DNA of 64,000 nucleotides, taken from Chrysopilus asiliformis. Taxonomy: Eukaryota; Arthropoda; Insecta; Diptera; Rhagionidae. The notes beneath the pieces were generated by a model that worked only from the letters and a program-made list of their open reading frames with translations, did not search any database and was not told the DNA's origin. The stretch covers positions 63,094,744 to 63,158,743 of the forward strand of contig OZ035961.1 in the NCBI GenBank assembly GCA_964034945.1, given 5' to 3'. Shown here in pieces: positions 54,680 to 64,000 of this stretch. The translations under genes were made by a program, and so were the position numbers. Every line of letters starts with the position of its first letter. Position 1 is the first letter of the stretch.

Positions 54680-54770
54680 TATAATGATAATCAAAAAATT
54701 TCGCGTACACTAAAATACAGTAATCCCGTGACCCGAATCAATTTTTCAAACGATTCAAAAACAGAAAATC

Positions 54771-55327
54771 CTGGGCCCCTAACCTGTAAACTTTTGGTTA
54801 TCGCAATAAAAAAATAAACATCGCCAATTCCCTTTACGATTTATTTGATCCGTACAATACAGAATCAGCTTACGAACTAACAAAATATTTCAGTAATATT
54901 TTAGACGAGAGTTATTAAGAAAACAGGATTTCAATTGTTCATTTAAAGCAAAGTAAAATTTGTGACTATAAATGGTAATCTAGCAAATTCGAACATTTCA
55001 ATTGTATACAAACGGTAATTTCATTTTGAGTAGCAAATATCGGTAATAGAAAGAACAATAATAAAAATTGAAATAAACATTTTGAATGCCAAATATTTTA
55101 TAAAACGAATTGAATTGCGTTTCAATTCTAACATTCGCAATGAATGCTCTTTTGATTGTATGACATAAGAAAGTGCTCTCTGCAAAGCAAGGAAAAACTA
55201 TTTGTTTTAAATACTTTTCATTTAAATAATTTTAGATGTACTTAAATCAAATATCTGCATTTAGAATGGATGGTTTCGCATTTGCTTTTACTACTTTCTC
55301 TTTGAATTCAAATAAAACATTTGAGTA
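54771..55327 (-). promoter_or_regulatory. Copia leader: primer site and probable 5' LTR
   Basis: On the minus strand, GTTTACA then GGTTAGGGGCCCAG (54784-54771), close to the copia primer site GGTTATGGGCCCAG that pairs with a half-molecule of initiator tRNA-Met, about 90 bp before gag. The LTR should run from 54785 to an undetermined point before the MITE at 55328. No second LTR is present. Confidence 0.65.
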
Positions 55328-55792
55328 GAGTAAGTGCGAGTATTGCGGACCACCGTTCCTATTTTTTACTCATATGAGGCAATTATATTTTTTTTTTAAA
55401 ACAGCAGTTGGTTATCCAAGAGAAAAGCGTAACCTTTTAATGTAAAATTAAAAAGTCCTGATCTGATGATTTTTTGTCTTTTAAAATCGAAAAATGTGAA
55501 CATTGACACAATCAGTCAATTTGGTTTTGGTGCAGGTAATGTGGACCAATGTTTGCTCAGAACACACAAACCAATTTTCTTTGTCACTTAAAAAGACACG
55601 ATTATTCTGGCAATGACCTTCCCCCGAAAAATTCTGAAACTGAAAGAGCTTTCACCGCAAACAATTGGTTTCACAGATCCAGTGTCGCCGGTGCATGTTT
55701 GAACATGAACTCGAATAAATTCCCTCGTACAGTTTCTGAGATATTGCAGTGGTCCACATTACCCGCCTGGTTTGCAATACCCGCACTTACTC
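55328..55792. mobile_element. TA-flanked MITE, 465 bp
   Basis: Ends GAGTAAGTGCGAGTATTGC and, reversed, GAGTAAGTGCGGGTATTGC, flanked by TA on both sides. A second inverted block (GCGGACCACC near the left end, GGTCCACATTACCCGC near the right) lies inside. No transposase. Probably Tc1/mariner-derived. Confidence 0.75.
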
Positions 55793-56019
55793 TATAAATA
55801 AAAATCAGTTAAATCAAATGACGGACTATTTTCCTCAGTGTAATGTTATCGAAATTTGATTCCATTACAATAACGAAAATCTAAAAAAATAAAAGATATC
55901 CATCTACGGTAAAAAGCTAAAATGTAGAAAATTTTAGTGTCTTTAATTTCTCCGTTGACTATTTTTTCCTAAAAACCGTTAGTTGGCTAGCAATTCGCCT
56001 TTTAATAAAAGTATCTTAA

Positions 56020-56860
56020 TAACGGTGTCGAGGCCAGCGGAAATATCTCAGTCATGGGGCAAATATCCAGTTTCTAGGAGACAGATATCTGACACTTCTT
56101 GTAAGTACGGCGCGACAGCGAAACCGCTGACTCGACATATGGTAACACAACGTGACCAAAAAGCCTCACGTTGGAATAGATATGAAGATGCTCACCGTGA
56201 GACACAAAAAGTGCGGACTCGACATTCCTCACCGGCTAGAATTAAGCTAGCAGTAAGTTTGATCAGGGTGATCAGGTGTCTGTTGCGGGGGGGAATAGGT
56301 TGGCAGCTTGCTGTCGACCCCGTAACCTGTAACAGCATCGAGGTCCTCATCACTGTTCCGGGCAGTGGGGAGGGAATCGATATGGACACTGGAGAGAGCG
56401 TGTACCGTCACCAAACGTATCTGGCCAAAGCTAGACAAAAAACGCTCCAGTAGACTCCTCTCACTGCAAAGAAATGCGATCAGCACGGTAGTGGGAATAA
56501 TAACAGGGCACTGCCGAATAGGTAGACATGCCGATAGGCTCGGAGCTCCCTCAAACGATTTTTGTAGAAGCTGTGGAGATGTGGACGAAGAGGAGTCGAC
56601 AACTCATCTTCTCTGTCATTGCCCAGCACTAGCTCAACGCAGAAGAACTCATTTGGGGAGTTTCTTCCTAAACGATCTGGAAGACCTAAGCGCCTCAAGC
56701 GTCGCAGATCTACTCCGCTTCATCAGAAGCTCCAAATGGTTCGAGGTATAGGGAAATGGATCGCCAAGATTCGCGTGGTGTCACAATGGGCCATTTCTGG
56801 CCTAAGTGTGCCTTTTTGGCAGCCACTCCAACCTAACCTAAGTTTGATCAGTGTTGTTTG
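56020..56860 (+). pseudogene. LINE ORF2 3' end (RNase H LINE), degenerate
   Basis: The best part is 56365-56751: WTLERACTVTKRIWPKLDKK, SRLLSLQRNAISTVVGIITG, HCRIGRHADRLGAP, then FCRSCGDVDEEESTTHLLCH, CPALAQRRRTHLG and FLRFIRSSKWF-like DLLRFIRSSKWF. This is the conserved C-terminal cysteine/histidine block that follows RNase H in R1/I/LOA-type LINEs. Upstream 56020-56360 shows decayed RNase H-like coding in shifting frames. It is a different subfamily from the LINE at 27562-33159. Confidence 0.78.
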
Positions 56861-57061
56861 AAGAGTCGAAGTGACAGTTTGTAGAGATTTGTTCTAACCG
56901 AAAACCGAATTAAATAAAGTACAGTAATTAAACTAGTTATTCTTTCATGTTTTGCTCCCCTAAATATCCTTCCTTTTATAACTCGGACCATAACAACGGT
57001 AAAATGTAGCAGTGGCAATCATTAACAGTAGAAGTGGCAATTATTAGTCTCTTCAATTTTT

Positions 57062-57254
57062 GTCAATATAGGTATAACACATATATATATACCGGAAATG
57101 AAGGAGGGGGGAGGTAACTACAATTATTAATAAACGCATTTATATGTTGTACAAAAAGTCACAAAATTCTAACAAATTGTGTCATTATATACATAATTGT
57201 TTTTCTGATTGAAATTAAAAAGCAGTCAAAATGACTTGCTTGGGCAATCTAGTG
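57062..57254. mobile_element. TTAA MITE, truncated second copy
   Basis: Nearly identical to 45046-45238, ending CAATCTAGTG before TTAA at 57255-57258. The left ~45 bp, including one terminus, are missing. Confidence 0.8.
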
Positions 57255-57454
57255 TTAAATAAACGCGTAGTTTCGCAGTAAATCGCGAAAAACGAAATTG
57301 CGATTTTGAAAAAGCCGCCATTTTGGTTAAGTTGTTAGGATTGTCCCATTCCAGGACTAAACATGCCTATAAAATTTCATCGCTCTAGCTCTATTAGTTT
57401 TTGAGAAATTTTGTACACAGACTGACATACTAACAAACAGAAATACATTCCTCT

Positions 57455-58008
57455 ATGGGAATTTCTCGGCTTATTGGTCAAAAATAATAGTCAAAAGTTT
57501 TATTATTTTTGTGGATGCTTTCACACACGAGAAATTTCTCGTAACAGGTAAGGATTTCTGCTCTGAAACCGCACTAAGAGCCTGTTTCTGGCATGAAAGC
57601 TGGCTCACCATCATCAGAGCCTGCTTTACTAGCTTCCATGTAGGCTTGCAGAATTTTGGTGGGGAAAGATTCGATTTATAAACCCCGATTGCCACAGGCT
57701 TTATACGAATTATAAGGGAAGGCAGAAATAGCCATACCAAGCCAGAGTGATTTGATTATTGTGTTTAACCATTGAATAATTTTTGATTCATGGTTGTTAC
57801 TCGACCTTTCTAGAATTGAATTCAATTCGAATTTCTCGGCTTATGAGTCTTATGGGGCAAAATGTTATATTATTTTTATGGATGTCATGTAAGCCTGCTG
57901 ATAAAGCAGGCTCTGATGATGGTGAGCCTGTTTCCATGGTTGGGTTTTAGAACAGACATGTCTGATCTGTTTGGAAAAATTTTTCGTATGTGAAAACATT
58001 TTGTTAAA
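57455..58008 (-). repeat. Diverged inverted copy of the 387-bp family
   Basis: 57465-57850 is the reverse complement of a whole unit of the family at 13908-15132 (GAATTTCTCGGCTTAT..., CCTGTTTCTGGCATGAAAGC, CCATTGAATAATT). From 57838 a second partial unit runs in the forward orientation (AAAGCAGGCTCTGATGATGG). The hairpin-forming segment keeps its pairing despite substitutions. Confidence 0.75.
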
Positions 58009-58151
58009 TATATTTTTTTTTTAAAGATTGAGTAAATTTTTCACGAATGCATCGTATAAAGAATAAAAATGTAAAAAATTAAGGTTGGTAATTTTTTTTT
58101 CAAATTTGGCAGTTTAGCTTACTAAAAAATGATGAAACATTGAATACTCAC

Positions 58152-58235
58152 TTTCTACGTATTTTTCAAAGTTCTTGGGAACCAGATTTTTAGCCTTTTC
58201 GATATCTTCATGAGAGCAGTTACCATTGTCGAGCC
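58152..58235 (-). CDS. Internal exon of an unidentified gene
   Basis: 84-nt minus-strand exon with acceptor TTTATATTATAG and donor AAA|GTGAGT. Reads LDNGNCSHEDIEKAKNLVPK then NFEKYVE and one leftover A. The leftover A plus TG at the start of the exon at 53707 makes ATG (Met), so the phases match across an intron of 4,444 bp (53708-58151). Further upstream exons should lie beyond; none was recognised with confidence to 64000. No known domain is visible in these 28 residues. Confidence 0.55.
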
Positions 58236-59292
58236 CTATAATATAAAAGTAATGACTAAAAAATGCAAAAAACCGGATTTTTTTATACTAAATCTATGTC
58301 TTTGAGTAATTTACATTATAAGCCGATAAATAAAATATTATAATAGCTTACATAAAACCATCAAAAATATCTTGTTAAAAATCTAAAATCTTTTTATAAT
58401 TGTATATAAAGATAACGATTTGAAAATGTAGAGAATACAACCAATCATCAACCAATCGAACCAATCATCGGATACAAATATGAACGACACCAGGGTGATA
58501 GGGATAACAAAAAATTTTGATTTTCGCATGTCCGTCCGTCTCTCTGTCCGTGAAACCATAGCTTTTGAAAGGATTGAGCTAGACTTGAATTTTTGTATAG
58601 TTACTTTTCTCGTAAATGGCTAGAGTAAGTTCATGTGTTTTAGCTGCAGATATGCAAGCAGCGCTGCATGCAGAAAATCTGCACATGTGTTTAGGGCATA
58701 ACAGCTATAGAAATCCTCGGATGTACGCTCCCAACACAAAAAAATTTGTTAGAGCTTTCCATTCTATAATAGTAATTGTTCGGTGAACTAACTTTAAAAT
58801 TGTTCGTAACCTCAAATGTTTACATATCAAAAGAAAAAAAAGCAAAAAAAATTAAACCTGCCAATTGAAACGAAAAAGAAACTGACTTCTTTAATTTATT
58901 CAACGAGACAAATAATTTCACGTTCGCTTACTTTAACCTTTCAGTATAAATACCGTACACGCTCAATATAGTGACCATCTAATATAGTGAACTCTCGATA
59001 TAGTGTGAGCTCTCGATATTCAATTGCCGATTAACATGTTAAATTTTTAAGCTTTATATGATTCCAGAAATAAGGAAATTATACAAAACTAGTATTATGA
59101 GGTATTGAATTTCAAACTCCACTTTTCCCAAAATATGGGAAATTGAGTTAATGGTAGTTTTTTAACCCATTAAATAATGCCTGGATTGAAATTCTGAAGC
59201 TAGTAAAACTTAAAAAGCGACCAAGCAACTTTACAGAAAGTGTAAAAAAATGTAATGAAAACGTGACTAAACTTTCAAATAGATTCATTCTA
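58236..59292. other. Sparse non-coding DNA with repeat fragments
   Basis: 58485-58610 is another microsatellite-type repeat (TCGCATGTCCGTCCGTCTCTCTGTCCG, then TTGAGCTAGACTTGAATTTT), called family C here. 58960-59030 has pogo-type ends (TATAGTGAACTC repeats). No gene found; upstream exons of the minus-strand gene could be hidden here. Confidence 0.45.
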
Positions 59293-59408
59293 AAGCCCGT
59301 AGTAGGACGGGTAATCGCAATCTTGGTAGAAATTATATAAGGTCAAATGCGACTGTCGACTCGACAACTTTTCAAGTTGGTCGCTGTTACCTATTTTAGT
59401 ACGGGCTT
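59293..59408. mobile_element. 116-bp TA-flanked MITE
   Basis: Ends AAGCCCGTA and reversed AAGCCCGTA, with TA on both sides (59291-59292, 59409-59410) and inner inverted GGGTAA/TTACCT. Too short to code. Confidence 0.65.
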
Positions 59409-59821
59409 TATTGATGGATGGCGGATGCACGCACACAAACATGGAGTCCATTTGACATTTATTTGAAGTACACTGAAAGAAATGTTCTTGGTGACGGTGA
59501 CGTAGTTTTTAGAATGTGGTGGAGAGGAGTTATTTTGATTCGAGGGGGAAGGTTAATTAGTATTCAGTCAGATAGGGAGCTCATTTTTGGGGGGATTGTG
59601 AGGGGGGTAATTTTTACTCCGAAGGTAGGAAGTAATTCTTGATGTGAATGGGAGTCATTTTGGTTCAAGAGGGGAATTTCTGTTTTGAGGGTGGAGAGCA
59701 GGAGGAGTACTCTGTCTGACGAGGGCTTCGTCACTCCCATAATCCCGAGTCAAACATGACTTTCATGGTTTTAAACTCAGTACCACAGTTGTACTGGACC
59801 TACCTGCAGATTAACAAAAAA
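59409..59821. other. Unassigned
   Basis: Purine-rich DNA. An open frame at 59418-59642 has no recognisable features and no support as a gene. Confidence 0.4.
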
Positions 59822-60748
59822 TATCAGTTGTGGTCAACACAAAACTTTCTTCTACAAAATCTACGACCCTGCGCAATTTACGCTAGAGCCCGGTCGCGTT
59901 GTCAACCTAAGACGACCTCCCAATAAATTCTTGGTTTATTCAAAAATATCAAAAAGGTACAAAATTTGAGATAACTAGAGAACTGTAAAAGATATCAATT
60001 TACAGTAAATGGCAAAAATGTAGAAAATGCTAACATCTTTAATTATTCTTTTAACTGATTTGTCGAAAAACCGTTAGTTTGCAAATTATTCGCAAACATA
60101 TGATTTTTTACATATTAATGAAAATATCTCAATAACGGTAAAAGATAACGGATAACGGTAAGAAACAAAATTGTGCAGAATGCCATTCTCATTAATTCAC
60201 TTCATACATTCAGTCGGCAAAAACCCGTTAGTTTTCGAGATAGTCGCAAAAAACTGTTTTTTTTTTGGAAATAACGGTTTATCTCGATACAAGGTGGAGA
60301 TATCGGGTTATAGCTAAAGACCAAAGTGTGGGAAATTTTATTTTCTCCAAGTTTTGTCATACTTAAGGCCACTAAAAAACGCGTAGTTTGGGAGTAAATC
60401 GAGAAAAACGAAATTGCGATTTTTGAAAAACCGCCATTTTGGATACTTCCGGTTAACGGATTTCCACCAAAAGTTGATAGGATCGTCCCATTTCAGGACC
60501 CAACATGCCTATAAAATTTCATGGCGCTAGCTCTATTAGTTTTTGAGAAATCTTGTACACAGACTGACAGACAGACTGACAGACAGACTGACAGACTGAC
60601 AGACAGACTGACAGACAGACTGACAGACAGAAAGACATTTTTTAAATATGACTCCAATCGACTCAGGAGTGATCGGGAAATGTTTTTTAGGCAAAATTAA
60701 GAGGTCGAAATTTTTCATGAATACAATATACTCCGTAGAAGAAAGTAA
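59822..60748 (+). repeat. Family A repeat, copy 4
   Basis: Complete, 927 bp, with an intermediate-length CTGACAGACAGA array (60563-60630). Lacks the TTTAT present before ACTCCGTAG in the other copies. Confidence 0.9.
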
Positions 60749-61573
60749 AAACCTCATGACTGATAAAACAATAGTTCATTCCTTTCGGGAGATGTTAAAA
60801 ACGGGGCAAAGCCCAAAAATATAAGTAAGTTGTGGAATGCTTTGCAAGTATAAATTGAACTCTCAATTTTATTTTTATCTGGTGGTATTATTCTGCACAT
60901 TTGGTAATGGGGACTTTGGAATAATAAAATACAATAGCATGCATATTTCTCGAAAAACAAATTAGTAAAGTGGACTTTGAGAGTTCAAAATATATTAGCA
61001 TGCATATATTTCCGAATAACAAGTTGCAACATTACCGCATTCCGCCTAGTAAACGGTTCTTAAGTTCATTGACAATGTAATATATTAAAAGAGGTCTTGC
61101 TGACTCGGAGGTTGAAGTGCAACTGACTTCCAATGTTTATTAGATTCTAATTGCTTACAATTCATTTATACAATACAGACAAGAAATAACGACGTCTGGT
61201 TATTGGTGCCATTGAAGCCAATAAATGTAGACGACGTCAAACCGAGGTAACGGTTTTAAAGTAAAGTATAAATTTTAAGTGTTCGGAAAATAAATAAAGT
61301 TTAAGTAAAGGATAAAAAATCATAGAGTAAAATTAATATTGTATAATAACAAAGTTTAAATAAATCATATCACAAGAATAAAGTGTTTTGTTATGTGTAT
61401 ATGTCCACTCGGTGTTTTTAGATAAATCGCATCACGACATATGGCGCAGCAGGTAAACGTAATTAAAACAAAATAAAAAGTACGTAAAAATAATCTACGG
61501 ACTATAGTGATAAAGTGAAAGTTAGTGATCATCCGGAACGGGAAACGTAGCAGGAAACAACATCAGCAGTGGG
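60749..61573 (+). other. Non-coding, possibly an LTR plus leader
   Basis: 61050-61440 has several AATAAA/AATAAAG motifs and ends ATCACGACAT followed by ATGGCGCAGCAGGTAAACG, which resembles the junction of an LTR with a TGGCGC-type primer site. No second LTR and no coding region follow; the foldback at 61574 cuts it. Treat as a suggestion. Confidence 0.3.
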
Positions 61574-62064
61574 CCACTTTTTAAAATTTAATAGAATAGA
61601 ATACTACAATTTATTAACATGAATTTGTGAAAACAGGCAACAATGGATAAATTTTCAATGTCCAAATGAAGAAATTAGGCAACATAAGCGTTTCATGGCA
61701 CACATTTAAAAAGAGAAGCTTTCGATCAAGCTTTTGTATCGGTTAATCGAAAATGAAATGGCGCCACTATCTAACTCTGAGCTTTTTTTCCTTAGGATAG
61801 CCTCTTACGGCCAATTTATTCACTCGCAGTTAAATCGCCTTAACTCCCTTAACTTTCCTTAACTCTTAACTCGCGAGGTTATGCGAGTTACTGGAGATTT
61901 AAGGGAATTGAAAAATTACATTTATTCACCAGAGTTAAGGCGAGTTAGCGTCTGGGTAAAATGTTAAAATTATTGGTGCGATTTAACTCAGTTGGCATAG
62001 TTATTGTAAATTTTTGTAGTTTTACGTCAGAAATATTGTGAAACGTCACTAATTTAACTCGCGT

Positions 62065-62290
62065 GTGTTGAGTAATATTTTCGTCTTTAGAAATCGAATC
62101 AAGAAAGAAAATGGAAAAAAAGTGAAAAAGCAACGATCCGGAAATTTCAACCAGGAAGAAATAAAGTTATTGTTGCGCTTGGCGCTTAACTACAAAAATA
62201 TTTTGGAGAACGGTCAAACCAATTCCGGTGTCGACAAAAAAGCCGTTTGGCACAAAATTTCAAATGAATTCAATTCGATATCTGTATCTG
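62065..62290 (+). pseudogene. Myb/SANT-like Harbinger accessory protein fragment
   Basis: In the open frame 62065-62469 the convincing part is GNFNQEEIKLLLRLALNYKN then NSGVDKKAVWHKISNEFNSI, the Myb/SANT-like DNA-binding motif found in Harbinger second proteins. After SISVSG comes GGTACGTATTTG, which may be a splice donor, so residues beyond ~75 are probably not translated. The start at 62065 is uncertain. Confidence 0.6.
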
Positions 62291-62405
62291 GGGTACGTAT
62301 TTGTTTTACGCGGAATTTATATTGGCGACGTTCTCTGCCTAAATATTCCTCTTCGTCGTTGTCAACCCAAATTAAACGAGCGTCTGCTTCCAAAATGAAA
62401 TTCAT
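62214..62405 (-). pseudogene. HARBI1-like nuclease N-terminal stub
   Basis: Minus-strand frame from MNFILEADARLIWVDNDEEE (62405) then YLGRERRQYKFRVKQIRTPD. The acidic run followed by ERRQY-F-VRQ resembles the N-terminus of Harbinger nucleases. It overlaps the SANT frame on the other strand and is divergent to it; the catalytic part is absent. Short match, moderate to low confidence. Confidence 0.4.
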
Positions 62406-62930
62406 ATCCCGATCAAAACAATTTTCACGTCCAAAAATGCAGAAAACCGATATCGAACTGACAAAATGACATTTGAATATCGAAATGCAATGAATAAATG
62501 TTTTTTGGGCTAAACTCTGAGTTAACAACGCTTAACCCACCTTGTCAGCTGGGTTACGCAAACTCCGAGTTATCTTAACTCAACGAGTTAAATTTTCCTT
62601 AACTCACCTTAACTCAGCGTGAATAAATGAAATTCATGGAAAATAAGGTTAGCTAACTCCCTTAAGAGGCTATCCTAAGGAAAAAAAGCTCAGAGTTAGA
62701 TAGTGGGCCATTTCATTTTCGATTAACCGATACAAAAGCTTGATCGAAAGCTTCTCTTTTTAAATGTGTGCCATGAAACGCTTATGTTGCCTAATTTCTT
62801 CATTTGGACATTGAAAATTTATCCATTGTTGCCTGTTTTCACAAATTCATGTTAATAAATTATAGTATTCTATTCTATTAAATTTTAAAAAGTGGTTATG
62901 GCCGAAGTAATAAGTGTGACTAATTAAAAG

Positions 62931-64000
62931 TTAGAAAGTTTTTCTTATGGACATATTTCTCGTATAACGTGGGTCTATTAATTCAGGCAATAAGCAGTTC
63001 TCATAAAATAATTGTAATTTAGAGCACATTTGTTGGCAAAAATCAGAGTCGTAATTAAAAAGTTCTGTATACATCGGATGATTATTACCCGTCCAAATTG
63101 CGAAAATGCCAAAATGCCGCTGAGTTATAATATGCATTTGACCTTGTATTTGGTAATAATATGGATGAATAGTTTTTAATCCTTTTGGTCCAATGCATGG
63201 TACTTTTTTTCCCTCAATCGCATCTAAAATATTGCAATCTCTTAAAGAATACATACATTTAATTTCTACGACGGTATCATTCCCAATTAAACCATCTGGA
63301 GAGGCTGCCATAAAATAATGTTTTAGGTCAATAAAAAGACCACATTTTTCAATATGTTTCGACATTGTTCGCTCTAATAGGGTTATTGTGTAATTTTCGT
63401 GCGCTTTACCGAATTCAATCGCCTTATTAGTGAATTTATTTTGATATAATAAATGAATAACGCAATTTTCCATTTTTCTACTGCGACATACCTTACCGAT
63501 ATTAGAAGCTGTTATTAAATGTTCCCTTAATTCGTGCCATTTTCGACAATTACTTTGATCTTTCGTATTCTCTTCAATGGTAACACGATTTAGCTGATCA
63601 GTTTTTAGTTTTGATACAAATTTTTCTTTCATATCATTGAAAATCTGTTCACACATATCGGGCTTTTCACAATTTTCACCATAATTTTTGTCAGTTTTAG
63701 TCAATATCCTGAATCTTTTAATGTGTTTTCTGCATTTTATTAATGCACGCTTATGTTCAAATTTATACTGAAGATCTGAAGGTCGCTTCTTCAGGATATC
63801 AGTATAATATCTGGAAATAGTGCGATTTGTGTTATGCCGAAGAACTGCAAGTTTACATCTGTCATTATAGGATCGACCGCGAGAAAAGTTAATTCTTTTA
63901 CCTCCAACTAATTTGGCGATAATAGCATGAAATTGTTCCACGATATTCGAATCAACATCGTGAATCACACTTTTGGAGTGTTGTGCTAGACGACGGTATA
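62931..64000 (-). CDS. YqaJ-like (lambda-exonuclease fold) protein with Mutator-like N-terminal region, partial
   Basis: Open from the window edge to TAA at 62931; at least 355 codons, with the N-terminus beyond 64000 (no true ATG at the edge; the frame there reads YRRLAQHSKSVIHDVDSNIV). First ~60 residues: SNIVEQFHAIIAKLVGGKRI then FSRGRSYNDRCKLAVLRHNT, a block I associate with insect Mutator-like/YqaJ proteins. From GTG=1 (63968), the nuclease part: LREHLITASNIGKVCRSRK (~148), EFGKAHE (G187, E191), AASPDG (D225), VVEIKC (E235, K237) and YYYQIQGQMHI (Q273, Q275). That is the PD-(D/E)XK pattern of YqaJ/lambda exonuclease, 5'-to-3' DNA resection. No stop or frameshift, unlike its neighbours. 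It may be a recent mobile element gene or a domesticated one. Confidence 0.72.
   Translation of the reverse strand, partial: YRRLAQHSKSVIHDVDSNIVEQFHAIIAKLVGGKRINFSRGRSYNDRCKLAVLRHNTNRTISRYYTDILKKRPSDLQYKFEHKRALIKCRKHIKRFRILTKTDKNYGENCEKPDMCEQIFNDMKEKFVSKLKTDQLNRVTIEENTKDQSNCRKWHELREHLITASNIGKVCRSRKMENCVIHLLYQNKFTNKAIEFGKAHENYTITLLERTMSKHIEKCGLFIDLKHYFMAASPDGLIGNDTVVEIKCMYSLRDCNILDAIEGKKVPCIGPKGLKTIHPYYYQIQGQMHIITQRHFGIFAIWTGNNHPMYTELFNYDSDFCQQMCSKLQLFYENCLLPELIDPRYTRNMSIRKTF

Larger units (their letters stand above)
55890..57448 (+). repeat. Old, split copy of family A
   Basis: 55890-56020 resembles the left part of family A (AAAAACCGTTAGTT, AAAATGTAGAAAAT) and 57259-57448 the right part (ACGCGTAGTTT, ACATGCCTATAAAATTTCAT, TTTTGTACACAGACTGACAT). 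Between them lie a LINE 3' end and a TTAA MITE copy. Divergence is clearly higher than among copies 1-4. Confidence 0.65.
61574..62895. mobile_element. Foldback with ~230-bp arms enclosing Harbinger gene remnants
   Basis: The left arm (61574-61810, CCACTTTTTAAAATTTAATA ... TTTCCTTAGGATAGCCTCTT) and right arm (62665-62895) are near-perfect reverse complements. Inside, ATTTATTCACTCGCAGTTAA (~61816) and reversed ATTTATTCACGCTGAGTTAA (~62625) look like Harbinger ends, with many subterminal TTAACT motifs. They enclose a SANT-type ORF (plus) and a HARBI1-like N-terminus (minus). No TSD was established for either layer. Confidence 0.7.

Noticed and set aside
55983..56453. 156-residue plus-strand frame as a separate gene
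   Set aside because: It overlaps the decayed LINE RNase H region in a shifted frame; the convincing LINE match is in 56365-56751.
57471..57740. 89-residue minus-strand frame
   Set aside because: It lies wholly inside the diverged 387-bp family copy and has no counterpart in the intact units.
61050..61460. A definite gypsy LTR with a tRNA-Ser-type PBS
   Set aside because: Only TGGCGCAG matches and no partner LTR or coding sequence is present, so it is listed only as a weak suggestion.

Overview
The window is AT-rich eukaryotic DNA, almost certainly from an insect genome and probably from a fly. The evidence is the repertoire: a BEL/Pao element, an errantivirus-type gypsy element with an env-like gene, a copia element with a half-tRNA(iMet)-type primer site, a LOA-clade LINE with RNase H, a rosa-type (DD41D) mariner, several hAT elements, PIF/Harbinger pieces, CACTA-like and piggyBac-like elements, and short introns with GT..AG signals. 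Apart from two short exons of an unidentified gene on the minus strand, and one partial nuclease-like ORF at the right edge, nearly everything recognisable is mobile or repetitive. No CRISPR array, rRNA gene or bacterial-type operon is visible.

Layout. 1-638: right part of an interspersed repeat (family A) with a long GACTGACA array. 639-9890: an internally deleted BEL/Pao element interrupted by a nest (hAT 3' end, a foldback element with ~85-bp tandem units in its arms, a complete hAT with an 8-bp TSD, and a mariner inside the hAT transposase gene). 9891-20570: mostly non-coding, with Tigger/pogo-like ends, an (ATT)n tract, a 755-bp hAT MITE, three tandem copies of a 387-bp unit, a Helitron helicase remnant, family A copy 2 and a palindrome. 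20570-20890: two tRNA-like SINE heads in opposite orientation. 21095-26815: two inverted arrays of a 122-bp satellite, with long perfect or near-perfect hairpins at 24530-24790 and 26891-27247.

27443-50467: a second large nest. A TACCGG-rich hAT (hAT-c) received a 5.6-kb LOA LINE (TSD TGAAGTA) and then a gypsy/errantivirus. The gypsy was itself hit by a hAT, another hAT-c copy (8-bp TSD), a CACTA-like element (2-bp TSD), a piggyBac-like MITE (CTAA) and a composite block in env that holds a Harbinger (TSD AAT). In several cases removing the insert restores the host reading frame exactly, so the order of events can be read. 50468-53350: hAT fragment, Tc1 fragment (DD34E), family A copy 3.

53502-58235: two minus-strand exons with matching splice phases, a stop codon and a polyadenylation signal, separated by an intron of about 4.4 kb filled with copia, hAT, MITE and LINE debris. 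58236-62895: sparse DNA, MITEs, family A copy 4, an LTR-like stretch and a foldback holding Harbinger gene remnants. 62931-64000: an open ORF on the minus strand with a PD-(D/E)XK (YqaJ-like) nuclease signature, running off the window.

Several repeat families (A, B, C and two others) share one plan: a conserved non-coding block that leads into a GACA/GACTGACA/GACGGACA-type microsatellite. The arrays differ in length between copies, which suggests these elements seed and spread microsatellites.
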